Origin: Roseiflexus sp.
GTDB taxonomy: Bacteria > Chloroflexota > Chloroflexia > Chloroflexales > Roseiflexaceae
Length of the DNA stretch: 64,000 bases
Assembly: GCA_025062325.1 (NCBI GenBank)
Contig: JANXAL010000116.1
Span: forward strand, 1-64,000
Reading direction: 5' to 3'
Each line of letters starts with the position of its first letter. The stretch's first letter is position 1. The translations under genes were made by a program, and so were the position numbers. Below are positions 47,655 through 55,877 of this stretch, piece after piece. Below the pieces are notes generated by a model, which had not been told where the DNA came from, did no database searches, and saw only the letters and a program-made list of their open reading frames with translations.

Positions 47655-48773
47655 TCAGGCTTTGCGAAAGATGAAGATGTACTCGTGCTTGAATACGTAG
47701 AATCCGCCGACCAGCGCACGATAGCGCCAGAGTTCTTTCTGGCTGCGCTTACCAGTCGTCTGCTCGAAGTTTTTCACCACAATGCTCTTGAGCGTGAACC
47801 CGTGACGCCTGACTTCCTGCATGCCAAGGAATCCGAGCGGGATCCACTCGCCATTGGTGTACTTGTCGCCAAGTACAAGCGCAAGGTAGCGTCCTGCATC
47901 GAGCACATCCTTCACCCGCTGCACGGCTGCTCCAAGGCGTTCGAGGAAAGCGTCGACCGACGGTGCGTTCGCCAGATCGCGCGGGTCCTCGCTGAAGCGA
48001 ATAATATCGTGATAGGGCGGGTGAAGAATGGCGAGTTGTGCGGAACGATACCCGTAGCGCTCCAGCGCTGCTCGCCAGTCGAAGGCGGTGCTATCGCCGA
48101 TCTCGAGCGCGCAGAGCACATGACGTCCTTCCGGTTCGTTTGCCAGCGTGGCGCGCGCCTGCTCTGCAACGATCGGATTGAGTTCCACACCGATCGTGGG
48201 TCGCCCCAGGCGCCGCCCTTCGATCAGAGTCGTGCCAGAACCGGCGAACGGATCGATGACCAGGTCGCCGCGACGGGTGTAGCGTCGCATCAACTGATAC
48301 GGAATCTGCGGTACGAAATTGCCCCAGAACCCCGCATGATGCGCGCCGCTTGTGTCGCGTCGGTCGAACAGCCATAGGCTGTCGGTTAGAATATCGTCGT
48401 ATTCTTTCCAACGGTTGAGGTCGATGTCGTTGATCGCACTGGTGCGGGTTTCGAGCGCGGCGCGCGCCAGCCGGTCGAGATAGTAGCGAGCGCGTTCGAG
48501 CGTAAATGCTGCGGCAACCTGATCGAGCGCCTCGCGCAGTCGCCGTCTGCTAAAGGTAGTCACGTCCGTCTCGTCGGCAGCGGCGCGCAATGCGCTTGCC
48601 GGGTCATCGATCTGCCGCCAGAGCAGCTCCAGTGCGGCGCGCAGATCGGCGACCGAGGCAGATTCGTAGAGACGGTAGAGCGCATTCGTGAATGGCGTGC
48701 GCGCCAGGCGCAGCAGGTCGTCGGGAGTCGCGTTCTCTGCAGGTGGACAGGCCGAAAGCAGCGGACGTATCAT
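47655..48773 (-). CDS. orphan DNA methyltransferase-like protein (HPPY motif)
   Basis: N6/N4-type DNA methyltransferase fold. Motif X/I region YTRRGDLVIDPFAGSGTTLIEG (~170-190) binds SAM, followed by acidic VELN. Motif IV, normally D/N/S-PPY, reads HPPY (LAILHPPYHDII, ~252), changing the residue that contacts the target amino group. Order I before IV. The N-terminal ~130 residues are helical, perhaps a DNA-binding region. No endonuclease or specificity subunit is nearby. Activity and target are uncertain. 372 residues. Confidence 0.75.
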   Translation of the reverse strand: MIRPLLSACPPAENATPDDLLRLARTPFTNALYRLYESASVADLRAALELLWRQIDDPASALRAAADETDVTTFSRRRLREALDQVAAAFTLERARYYLDRLARAALETRTSAINDIDLNRWKEYDDILTDSLWLFDRRDTSGAHHAGFWGNFVPQIPYQLMRRYTRRGDLVIDPFAGSGTTLIEGRRLGRPTIGVELNPIVAEQARATLANEPEGRHVLCALEIGDSTAFDWRAALERYGYRSAQLAILHPPYHDIIRFSEDPRDLANAPSVDAFLERLGAAVQRVKDVLDAGRYLALVLGDKYTNGEWIPLGFLGMQEVRRHGFTLKSIVVKNFEQTTGKRSQKELWRYRALVGGFYVFKHEYIFIFRKA

Positions 48774-48854
48774 GAAAGTTTACACTCACAGGGCAAGAAG
48801 CGGCTTCGAGAGCAGTATAGCACGCTGATCGCGTAAAATGCAAGAGAGTCAGCT

Positions 48855-50579
48855 TTACATTGCAATCGATCCCTTGCGAAAATGCGTCTTGCCGATCAGG
48901 GCGTTGACTAGCACTGGTTTGCCCTGGGCTGCGGTCTGACGCGCTCGGTGCAACGTCTCTTCCGCCAGTTCCGGGTCGTCGAGGCGATAGCCGACAGCGC
49001 CGAAGCCGCCCGCCACGCGGTCGTAGTCGCTGTACGCCAGCGTGGTGGCCACGTCGTCGTGCAGAATCTCCACCTGCTCGCGTGCAATCTGCGTCCAGCC
49101 AGCGTCGTTGCCTACAATAGCGACGAGCGGAACATTATGGCGCACAAAGGTGTCGAATTCGACCAGACTGTAGCCAGCGGAGCCATCGCCATAGAGGAGC
49201 CAGACATCCGCATCAGGCCGACAGAGTTTTGCGCCGAGCGCAAATCCCGCACCGACGCCAAGCGTGCCGAACGGTCCCGGATCAAGCCAGCTCAACGGAC
49301 GCGGCGGACGCACGATGTACGAGGCCGTCGCCACGAAGTCGCCGCCGTCGGCGACAATAATGCTGCGCTCGGTAAGCGCCTCATTGATAACCCTGCAAAG
49401 ATAGACTGGATTGACATACGCAGTTGGTTCGGCGGCTTGGCGCACGATTTCAGCCTCGCGTGCAGCATCGCGCTGCCGCAATCGGTCGATCCACTCCCTC
49501 CAATGTTCGCCGGGCAGCACGCGCTCCGCCAGCCTGCAGACGAACCGCGCCGGGTCTCCCAGCACGGCAATGTCAGGTCGTCGGTTGAGCGTCAGATCGG
49601 CGCGGCTGCGGTTGGCGGCAATCAGCGTAGCTTGGTGCGAGATGTGGTTGCCGTAGTCCAGGCGGAAATCGCATGGAACTCCGGCAAGGATGACCAGATC
49701 GGCTTCACGCAGCGCCTCGCGCCGCCGGTGTCGCATCTGTAACGGGTGGTTCGTACCGAGCAGCCCGCGTGCCGTGCCGGAAAGGTATGTAGGAACGCCG
49801 AGCCGGGTAATGGCGCCTGCCAGTGCGTCAACCGACGTCGTATCAAGCACTGCCTGGCTTCCCGCCAGCAGCAGCGGACGCTGCGATTGCACCAGACGGA
49901 GCGCTGCCGCACGCACAGCACGGTCTTCTGGATCCGGGACATCGACAGGGCGCGGCGTCACAACCGGTTGATCTCGAGCGCCAGCGAATAACCGGTTCAC
50001 CCGCCAGTTGAGATACCGTTGCACGACCCATTGCGCTGGAGAGCGTCTACGACGATTGAGGCCGTACCACTGGCGCACCAGTTGTTCATCGTACAAAAGA
50101 TCGACCGGCAGTTCAACAAATACCGGTCCGGGCACACCGCTGCGCGCCTGGTAGAACGCCTCTTCCAGCGTTGGAACGATATCGCGCACGCGCTCGACCG
50201 ACCGGCGCCACTTGGTGATCGACTGCATCAGCGCTATCTGGTCGATATCCTGCAGTGCACCTCGTCCACGCAGGGCAGTCGCTGCTGCGCCGCCGATCAC
50301 CACCAGCGGCGACTGCGCCATCTGCGCATTCTTGATCGCCGTGATCGTGTTGGTGACGCCAGGACCAGCCGTGACCACTGCAACGCCAGGCACGCCGGTC
50401 AGCCGCGCAACGGCATCGGCAGCGAACACGGCAGTCGCCTCGTGGCGCGTGTCGATCACGCGAAGGCCGCGTTGACGGCAGCCAACCAGAATAGGTGCAA
50501 TATGCCCGCCGGTCAGGGTAAAAACAAAGCGCACCCCGTGCGCTTGAAGCGCTAGCGCCACGTAATCGCCGCCGTGCAT
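48855..50579 (-). CDS. thiamine-diphosphate-dependent enzyme (acetolactate synthase-like)
   Basis: ThDP enzyme of the ILVB/oxalyl-CoA decarboxylase/2-hydroxyacyl-CoA lyase superfamily, 574 residues from ATG 50579, with GGAG upstream. N-terminal pyrimidine domain with catalytic Glu in [11 protein letters not shown] (~45), central domain (~190-330), and C-terminal PP domain with [19 protein letters not shown]...GND (~436-465), the ThDP-Mg motif. The substrate cannot be told: it could be 2-hydroxyacyl-CoA lyase-like rather than a true acetolactate synthase, as no ilvN or ilvC is adjacent. Confidence 0.85.
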   Translation of the reverse strand: MHGGDYVALALQAHGVRFVFTLTGGHIAPILVGCRQRGLRVIDTRHEATAVFAADAVARLTGVPGVAVVTAGPGVTNTITAIKNAQMAQSPLVVIGGAAATALRGRGALQDIDQIALMQSITKWRRSVERVRDIVPTLEEAFYQARSGVPGPVFVELPVDLLYDEQLVRQWYGLNRRRRSPAQWVVQRYLNWRVNRLFAGARDQPVVTPRPVDVPDPEDRAVRAAALRLVQSQRPLLLAGSQAVLDTTSVDALAGAITRLGVPTYLSGTARGLLGTNHPLQMRHRRREALREADLVILAGVPCDFRLDYGNHISHQATLIAANRSRADLTLNRRPDIAVLGDPARFVCRLAERVLPGEHWREWIDRLRQRDAAREAEIVRQAAEPTAYVNPVYLCRVINEALTERSIIVADGGDFVATASYIVRPPRPLSWLDPGPFGTLGVGAGFALGAKLCRPDADVWLLYGDGSAGYSLVEFDTFVRHNVPLVAIVGNDAGWTQIAREQVEILHDDVATTLAYSDYDRVAGGFGAVGYRLDDPELAEETLHRARQTAAQGKPVLVNALIGKTHFRKGSIAM

Positions 50580-50712
50580 ATGGTCTCCTTCGGCTGCACA
50601 GAGAATGCACATACTCTGCCGTAACTGACGGTAGTATACTGCATGTCACACCGCGTCATACGTGCGGTTGATCGGCAACCTAGCACACTATACAAAGCAG
50701 GAGGACACTATT

Positions 50713-51033
50713 ATGACAGTGCAGTCGGCAACCGAAACCATCACCGTCGATGGAGGCGCAGTTGTTGAGCGGCTCCGGCAACGCATCACCGACGGCAACA
50801 TTCAGCGGGTCGTCATCAGGCAGGGATTGTATCCCATTGCATCCTTTTCGGCAATTGGCGGCATGCTCTCGACGGCGGTGCAGTCGGCGATCAATACCCT
50901 GGCAACCGCTCTCGGCAACTGCATCGTCGAAATCGAGCGGGTAACGCCGGAGTCGCACCCCCGTGATCCCGAGCTTGATACGGCGGGCATCCGCTGGATC
51001 GGCGTTGCGCCCGTGCCTGAAGGCGCGCACTGA
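50713..51033 (+). CDS. DUF4342-like small protein
   Basis: 106 residues from ATG 50713, with AGGAGG upstream. GGAVVERLRQRITDGNIQRVVIR followed by a hydrophobic stretch (~48-72) and CIVEIERV match the DUF4342 layout: an amphipathic helix-strand start, then one membrane segment and a short strand. Function unknown. Divergent from the ThDP enzyme gene. Confidence 0.75.
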   Translation: MTVQSATETITVDGGAVVERLRQRITDGNIQRVVIRQGLYPIASFSAIGGMLSTAVQSAINTLATALGNCIVEIERVTPESHPRDPELDTAGIRWIGVAPVPEGAH

Positions 51034-51183
51034 TCGCTCGCCGGGTTTTTCTCTGTCGGGTATGGCGCCTGGTATCAAGTCGCTGTTTTATCTACAGTCA
51101 CGGAGAGGCGCGTAGCCCGGCAGTGTACATAGGAGGGGGCATGCCCGCGCATGCTCCCTCCGTGTTTGGTCGATCCGGCGTGT

Positions 51184-51478
51184 GGCCCTGCCGATCGGCC
51201 CGCAGTGTACGGGCGATGCGGCGAGGAGGGACGGCTCGGCAGGCGGCCCATACGGAGGTGGGTCTCCGACCGGCGCGTCTCGCGCCCTCGGCGCTGGGGT
51301 GTGATGGCGGTTCGGGGCGAGTCGGCGGGTGGCCCTGCCAATCTGCACGCGGCGTAAGGACGATGGGGCAGGAGGGGCGAGTCGGCGGGTGGCCCATACG
51401 GAGGTGGGTCTCCGACCAATGCGTCTCGCGTCCTCGGCGCCGGGGCGCGATGGGCGGATCGCCCATAGGGAAGGGGTG
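51184..51478 (+). repeat. two tandem ~147-bp units
   Basis: The segment starting GGCCCTGCC at 51184 repeats at 51331; CCCATACGGAGGTGGGTCTC occurs at 51247 and 51393. Shared features include GCGTCTCGCG, GGCGAGTCGGCGGGTGG. The second unit is somewhat diverged. Frames through it are open but Arg/Pro-rich and not credible proteins. Confidence 0.8.
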
Positions 51479-51499
51479 CGGCGGCGAGTCGCCCGTACA

Positions 51500-51530
51500 G
51501 GGGCAGGTCTCGGACCTGCCCCTTTCTTGT
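51500..51530 (+). terminator. rho-independent terminator
   Basis: GGGGCAGGTC and its exact complement, loop TCG, followed by TTTCTT. Closes the tandem-repeat region and would stop any transcript entering from the DUF4342 gene. Confidence 0.8.
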
Positions 51531-51698
51531 TCTGCATTTCAGAGATGACCACGGAGGGTTGTCGTTTCTCTCCTGTTTTCCGCCGCAGCGCTGGTAATAT
51601 ATTTGTGGGGAATGTAGCAAAGAATATTGCATCTCCGCTCTTCCTGGCATCCGGTATAAGACGCGCAGGCGTCAGTAAGAATGAATGGCGACAATCCT

Positions 51699-52544
51699 AT
51701 GCATGCAGTCGTTGCTATCAAGCAAGTGCCCGACACTTCGAATGTACGCATCGATCCCGAAACGGGCACCCTGATCCGTGAGGGCGTTCCTGCTATCGTC
51801 AATCCCTACGACATCCACGCCGTCGAAGCGGCAGTGCAACTCAAAGAGCGGCTTGGCGGCGGAAAGGTAACAGTCATCACCATGGGTCCGCCAAAGGCAG
51901 CGGAGGCGCTCCTCGAATGCGTCGAGCAGGGCGCTGATCGTGCCATCCTGATCACCGACCGCAAGTTCGGCGGCGCCGATACGCTGGCGACCTCGTATGT
52001 GTTAGCTCGCGCCATCGAGGTCATTAATGCCGAACTGCCGGTTGACATCATTTTCTTCGGGAAACAGGCGATTGATGGCGACACCGCGCAGGTTGGTCCC
52101 GGTGTGGCGACTCGCCTGAATATTCCGTTGATCACGTATGCGGTGGCGATTGAGGAGTTCGATCTAGCAGCCCGCAGGGCAGTGGTGCACCGTCGGGTCG
52201 AGCAGGGCATTGAGGTTCTGGAGACGACCCTGCCGGTGTTGTTGACGGTCGAGAAGGAGATTGCACCAGTGCGCCATGCGCCGCTGCCGCGTCTGATCGC
52301 TGCGGCGCGCTATAAGCCCGAGGTATGGACGGCGACAGCTCCCGTGCCTTTCGATCCGCAACAGATCGGGCTGAAAGGCTCGCCCACGGTCGTTGGCAAA
52401 GCATATACTCCGTCGCCACGTTCTGGCGGTGAGGTCATCTCAGTGGCCGCCCTCGGCCTAGACGCGGTGGTAGCGCGAGCAATGGCGGTGATTGAGCAGG
52501 CGCATGTGCGCAACCTGCAACCTGGAACCGGAGTTGTGTCATGA
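51699..52544 (+). CDS. fixA: FixA / electron transfer flavoprotein beta subunit
   Basis: First subunit of a FixABCX electron-bifurcating complex. 281 residues from ATG 51699 (MHAVVAIKQVPDTS, the family start); ATG 51681 would add six residues. Signature segments: NPYDIHAVEAAVQLKER, GKQAIDGDTAQVGPGVA and the long loop VEKEIAPVRHAPLPRL. In this family the beta subunit binds the bifurcating FAD. The start of fixB overlaps its stop by 4 bases. Confidence 0.92.
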   Translation: MHAVVAIKQVPDTSNVRIDPETGTLIREGVPAIVNPYDIHAVEAAVQLKERLGGGKVTVITMGPPKAAEALLECVEQGADRAILITDRKFGGADTLATSYVLARAIEVINAELPVDIIFFGKQAIDGDTAQVGPGVATRLNIPLITYAVAIEEFDLAARRAVVHRRVEQGIEVLETTLPVLLTVEKEIAPVRHAPLPRLIAAARYKPEVWTATAPVPFDPQQIGLKGSPTVVGKAYTPSPRSGGEVISVAALGLDAVVARAMAVIEQAHVRNLQPGTGVVS

Positions 52545-53569
52545 ACGCTGAACAGCCAACTATTCCGCGCATCTGGGTGTTCGTTGAGCAACAGGAACAT
52601 CAGGTGCATCCGGTATCGTGGGAGTTGCTCGGTGCAGCGAAACGGCTGTCGGCAGATCTGCCGGGCAGCGTAGTTGAGGCGGTATTACTGGGGCATCAGG
52701 TTGCCGATCTGGCGCCGCAGGCGTTTCAGTATGGCGCATCGCGCGTCTATCTGATCGACCATCCGGTGCTGGAGATCTACCGCAATATGCCGTATGCCGT
52801 CGCCGTGAGTCAGTTGGTGACGGAATATCGTCCTGAGATCTTCCTGATCGGCGCAACGACGCTGGGGCGCGACCTGGCAGGCTCAATTGCCACGCGCGTC
52901 GGCACCGGTCTGACCGCCGATTGCACCGAACTTTCGATCGATCCCGCCAACCATATCCTGGCAGCCACCCGACCGACGTTCGGCGGCAACCTGATGGCGA
53001 CGATCCTCTGCCGTCGCCACCGACCGCAGATGGCGACCGTTCGCCCGCGGGTGCTGCCGATGCCGGAACCTGTGCCGGACGCAACCGGCGAGGTGGTGCA
53101 TGTTCCGTTTGACATGCGCGAGGAGGATGTGCCAGTCAAGCGGTTGCGCCTGATTCGCGCCGAAGAGCAGCCGAACATCGAGTACGCCGATGTGATCGTC
53201 GCTGGCGGGCGCGGCGTCGGCGGACCGGAAGGGTTCGCGTTGCTGCAGGAACTGGCGGACGCGCTTGGCGGCATGGTCGCGGCCAGTCGTCCAGTGGTGG
53301 ATGCCGGATGGATGGATGCCAGCCGGCAGGTAGGGCAGACGGGCAAAACGGTGCGTCCCAAACTGTATATTGCGGCTGGCATCTCTGGCGCGGTACAGCA
53401 TCGGGTTGGCATGAGCGGCGCTGATGTCATTCTAGCGATCAACACCGATCCAAACGCGCCGATCTTCCAGATCGCCACGTTGGGGATTGTTGGCGATCTA
53501 TACGAGGTGATCCCCGCGTTGATACGTGAGGTGAAAGGACAGTCGTATGACGGGCAGGCTCACCTTTGA
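52541..53569 (+). CDS. fixB: FixB / electron transfer flavoprotein alpha subunit
   Basis: 342 residues. N-terminal ETF domain and C-terminal FAD-binding domain with VRPKLYIAAGISGAVQH, GMSGADVILAINTDPNAPIF. Binds the electron-transferring FAD. Overlaps fixC by 23 bases. Confidence 0.93.
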   Translation: MNAEQPTIPRIWVFVEQQEHQVHPVSWELLGAAKRLSADLPGSVVEAVLLGHQVADLAPQAFQYGASRVYLIDHPVLEIYRNMPYAVAVSQLVTEYRPEIFLIGATTLGRDLAGSIATRVGTGLTADCTELSIDPANHILAATRPTFGGNLMATILCRRHRPQMATVRPRVLPMPEPVPDATGEVVHVPFDMREEDVPVKRLRLIRAEEQPNIEYADVIVAGGRGVGGPEGFALLQELADALGGMVAASRPVVDAGWMDASRQVGQTGKTVRPKLYIAAGISGAVQHRVGMSGADVILAINTDPNAPIFQIATLGIVGDLYEVIPALIREVKGQSYDGQAHL

Positions 53570-54863
53570 TGCAATCGTCGTCGGCGCCGGTCCAGCGGGT
53601 GTGGCAGCAGCGTTGACCATGGCGCGCGGCGGGTTGAATGTCATCATTATCGAACGGGGCCGCTTCGCTGGCGCCAAGAATCTCTTCGGTGGGGTGTTTT
53701 ACACCCACGCGCTGGCGGATGTCCTGCCCGATTACTGGGAGCGCAAGCCGCCGTTCGAGCGCCCGGTCACCGAGCAGGGGTATTGGATGCTCTCGCCGGA
53801 CAGCGTCATCCGGGTAATGCACAAGAGCGAACGCTATCAGAAGGAACCGGCAGACGCCTATACCGTCCTGCGCGCGCGGTTCGACCCATGGTTTGCCGAG
53901 CAGGCAGTTGCAGCCGGCGCCCTGCTCATCACTCGCACGACCGTCACCCAACTGCTGAAGGACGAACGCGGGCGTGTGATCGGCGTCGATACGGATCGCC
54001 CGGAAGGCAAAGTTTATGCGCCGGTCGTGATCATCGCCGAAGGGGTCAACAACCTGCTCACGCAACAGGCAGGATTGATCGCGTCGGACTTGCCGCCGAA
54101 GTATGTGGCGCTGGCGGTCAAGCAGTACATCAACCTGCCAGCGAAGGAACTGCAGGCGCGCTTTGGCCTGAGCGGCCCGCGGGAAGGCGTTGCTATCGAC
54201 GTGTTCGGCGATGCCACGCTTGGGTTGCCAGGCACCGGCTTCATCTACACCGATCAGTCGGGTATTTCGATTGGCGTCGGGATGCTGCTTGATGAGTTCG
54301 TCACCCACCGGTTGCGTCCCTACGAGGTGCTGGAGCGCTTCAAGAACCATCCGGTCGTGCGTCCGTATCTGGAGGGTGGTGAGGTGCGCGAATACGGCGC
54401 GCATCTGATCCCGGAGATGGGGTACGACCGCATGCCGAAGCTGGCAGGCGACGGCGTGATGGTGGCAGGCGATGCCGCCGGAATGGTGGACGCGCTGCAC
54501 CGCGAAGGAACGAACCTGGCGATCACGGCGGGCAAGATCGCTGGCGAGACAGCGCTAGCGGCGCACCAGGCGGGCGATTTTTCGGCAGCGTTCCTGAGTC
54601 GCTACCGCCAGAGCCTGGAAGGCACGTTCGTGTTGCAGGATATGAAGCAGTACCGGCGCATGACCGACTTTCTCGAAAGCTCGCCGCAGTTTATGGGCAC
54701 CTACGTCAACCTGCTAAACGAAGCGGCGCTGCGCTACTTTACGGCGCACGGTATTCCCAAGCGCACAATGGAGCACGAAATCCTCAAGATGGTGCGTGAG
54801 CGTCGCTCGTTTACCGGCGTCGCCTGGGATATGCTGAAGCTAATGCGTGCAATGCGAGGGTAA
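53547..54863 (+). CDS. fixC: FixC-type flavoprotein (ETF:quinone oxidoreductase-like)
   Basis: 438-residue FAD protein that passes electrons to membrane quinone. N-terminal dinucleotide-binding VVGAGPAGVAAALTMARGG (~10-28), the GVMVAGDAAGMVDALHREGTN segment (~305) and C-terminal quinone-side region. FixC lacks the 4Fe-4S part of mitochondrial ETF-QO, which is supplied by the separate FixX encoded next. Confidence 0.93.
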   Translation: MTGRLTFDAIVVGAGPAGVAAALTMARGGLNVIIIERGRFAGAKNLFGGVFYTHALADVLPDYWERKPPFERPVTEQGYWMLSPDSVIRVMHKSERYQKEPADAYTVLRARFDPWFAEQAVAAGALLITRTTVTQLLKDERGRVIGVDTDRPEGKVYAPVVIIAEGVNNLLTQQAGLIASDLPPKYVALAVKQYINLPAKELQARFGLSGPREGVAIDVFGDATLGLPGTGFIYTDQSGISIGVGMLLDEFVTHRLRPYEVLERFKNHPVVRPYLEGGEVREYGAHLIPEMGYDRMPKLAGDGVMVAGDAAGMVDALHREGTNLAITAGKIAGETALAAHQAGDFSAAFLSRYRQSLEGTFVLQDMKQYRRMTDFLESSPQFMGTYVNLLNEAALRYFTAHGIPKRTMEHEILKMVRERRSFTGVAWDMLKLMRAMRG

Positions 54864-54866
54864 GCC

Positions 54867-55202
54867 ATGAGCAATCGACACAATGGCCAGACGGCGCCTG
54901 TTGCCGATATCAAGTTGCCGCACGTCAACATTGACGATCTGATCGTCTGTCTGAAATACTACGTCGATGAAGAGAACGCCCACATCCGCATCAAGGATCA
55001 GGCGGTCTGTGCTGCGTGCAATCCTAAGCCGTGTCTGGCGTTCTGCCCGGCGCACGTCTTCGAGACCGACCGCCACGGGCGGATGATGGTCAGTTACCAG
55101 GCGTGCGTCGAGTGTGGCAGTTGCCGGATCGCCTGCCCGTTCCGCAACGTGGACTGGCGTCTGCCGCGCGGCGGGCACGGGGTGGCATATAAATACGGGT
55201 AA
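54867..55202 (+). CDS. fixX: FixX ferredoxin-like protein
   Basis: 111 residues carrying two cysteine clusters: CAACNPKPCLAFCP (~48-61) and CVECGSCRIACP (~82-93), giving eight cysteines for 4Fe-4S clusters. C-terminal NVDWRLPRGGHGVAYKYG is characteristic. Starts 3 bases after fixC and completes the fixABCX operon; no nif gene in the window. Confidence 0.93.
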   Translation: MSNRHNGQTAPVADIKLPHVNIDDLIVCLKYYVDEENAHIRIKDQAVCAACNPKPCLAFCPAHVFETDRHGRMMVSYQACVECGSCRIACPFRNVDWRLPRGGHGVAYKYG

Positions 55203-55430
55203 GGCGCGCGGCGCGAGGCGCACGGCAAGCAGGGACGCGGCGCGCGGCAAGCGGGGACGCGGCAAGAGGCAAGCGGCAAGCAGGGACGCGGCGCGCGGCG
55301 CGCCCTCGCTCCTGCGCTGCTATTCGTTTCTTCGCTTCTCCATTTGCTGACAGGCGAGCGGGACGAGGCGCGAGACGCGTGGCGCGCGGCGAGAGAGATG
55401 AGGGGCGAGGCACGAGGCGAGAGGTAAGCG
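55203..55430 (+). repeat. purine-rich dispersed repeat array
   Basis: Imperfect units built on CGGCAAG and GGGACGCGGC (55203-55300) and GAGGCACGAGGCGAGAGG (55408-55425). Belongs to the family seen at 37712-37780. Confidence 0.7.
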
Positions 55431-55678
55431 GTCTCTCTTACGTCGCGGGCGTACTTCCTGATGATCGCTTCCGCTTCGCGGTTGTATCCGTCTGCCAGTT
55501 CTCGCAGCGTATGCGCCAGACGCGGATATCCGGCTTCTTCGACGGTGTCAGCTCGCGCACGATACCTAAATCCATCGGGATTGGCGGGCGCATGCATAAG
55601 CGCCTGCCCCAATCTTTCTATCGCAATCTCCAGATGACCAGTTTTTGCGCATTCAGCCGTGGCCGCGCTCAGCCACTG
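55430..55678 (-). pseudogene. C-terminal remnant of an unidentified protein gene
   Basis: An 83-codon minus-strand frame, opened by an upstream TGA, reads like real protein (WLSAATAECAKTGHLEIAIE..., then TLRELADGYNREAEAIIRK). The first ATG comes only after 27 codons, so the true start is missing, and at its other end the frame runs into purine-rich repeat DNA. Short helical, TPR-like style; not recognised. Probably a fragment of a displaced gene. Confidence 0.45.
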
Positions 55679-55877
55679 TCAAGTTGATTTTCATTGACAA
55701 TGATCAACATTCCGCTGCTCTTTCCTTCGACCCTGCGACGTTCAACCTTCGTATCTTCCAACGTTCAACTGCAACGTGCCATGTGCAATGTGGATGCGCT
55801 AGCGGCGTGGATGCGCCAGCGGCGGGAGCGCGCCAGCGACGCGCCCCTACGACGGGTGACCGGCAACCTTCGCATCT

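Larger units (their letters stand above)
51034..51698. other. repeat region and terminator between DUF4342 gene and fixA
   Basis: 665 bases without a supported gene. Contains the two 147-bp tandem units (51184-51478), the strong hairpin at 51500-51530 and the leader of fixA. Confidence 0.6.
55203..55877. other. repeat-rich intergenic region
   Basis: 675 bases. Purine-rich GCGGCAAGCAGGGACGCGGC-type repeats (55203-55300) and AGAGATGAGGGGCGAGGCAC-type (55390-55430), a coding remnant (55430-55678, minus), then spacer with short GC-rich repeats. No intact gene. Confidence 0.55.

Noticed and set aside
48855-50579. Acetolactate synthase (ilvB) assignment
   Set aside because: Fold fits, but no ilvN/ilvC neighbour and other ThDP enzymes fit equally well, so no symbol given.
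51088-51552. Open minus frames through the tandem-repeat region
   Set aside because: Proline/arginine-rich products explained by the 147-bp repeats and GC content.
55203-55430. CRISPR-like short repeat array
   Set aside because: Units are irregular in length and spacing, with no unique spacers and no cas genes.
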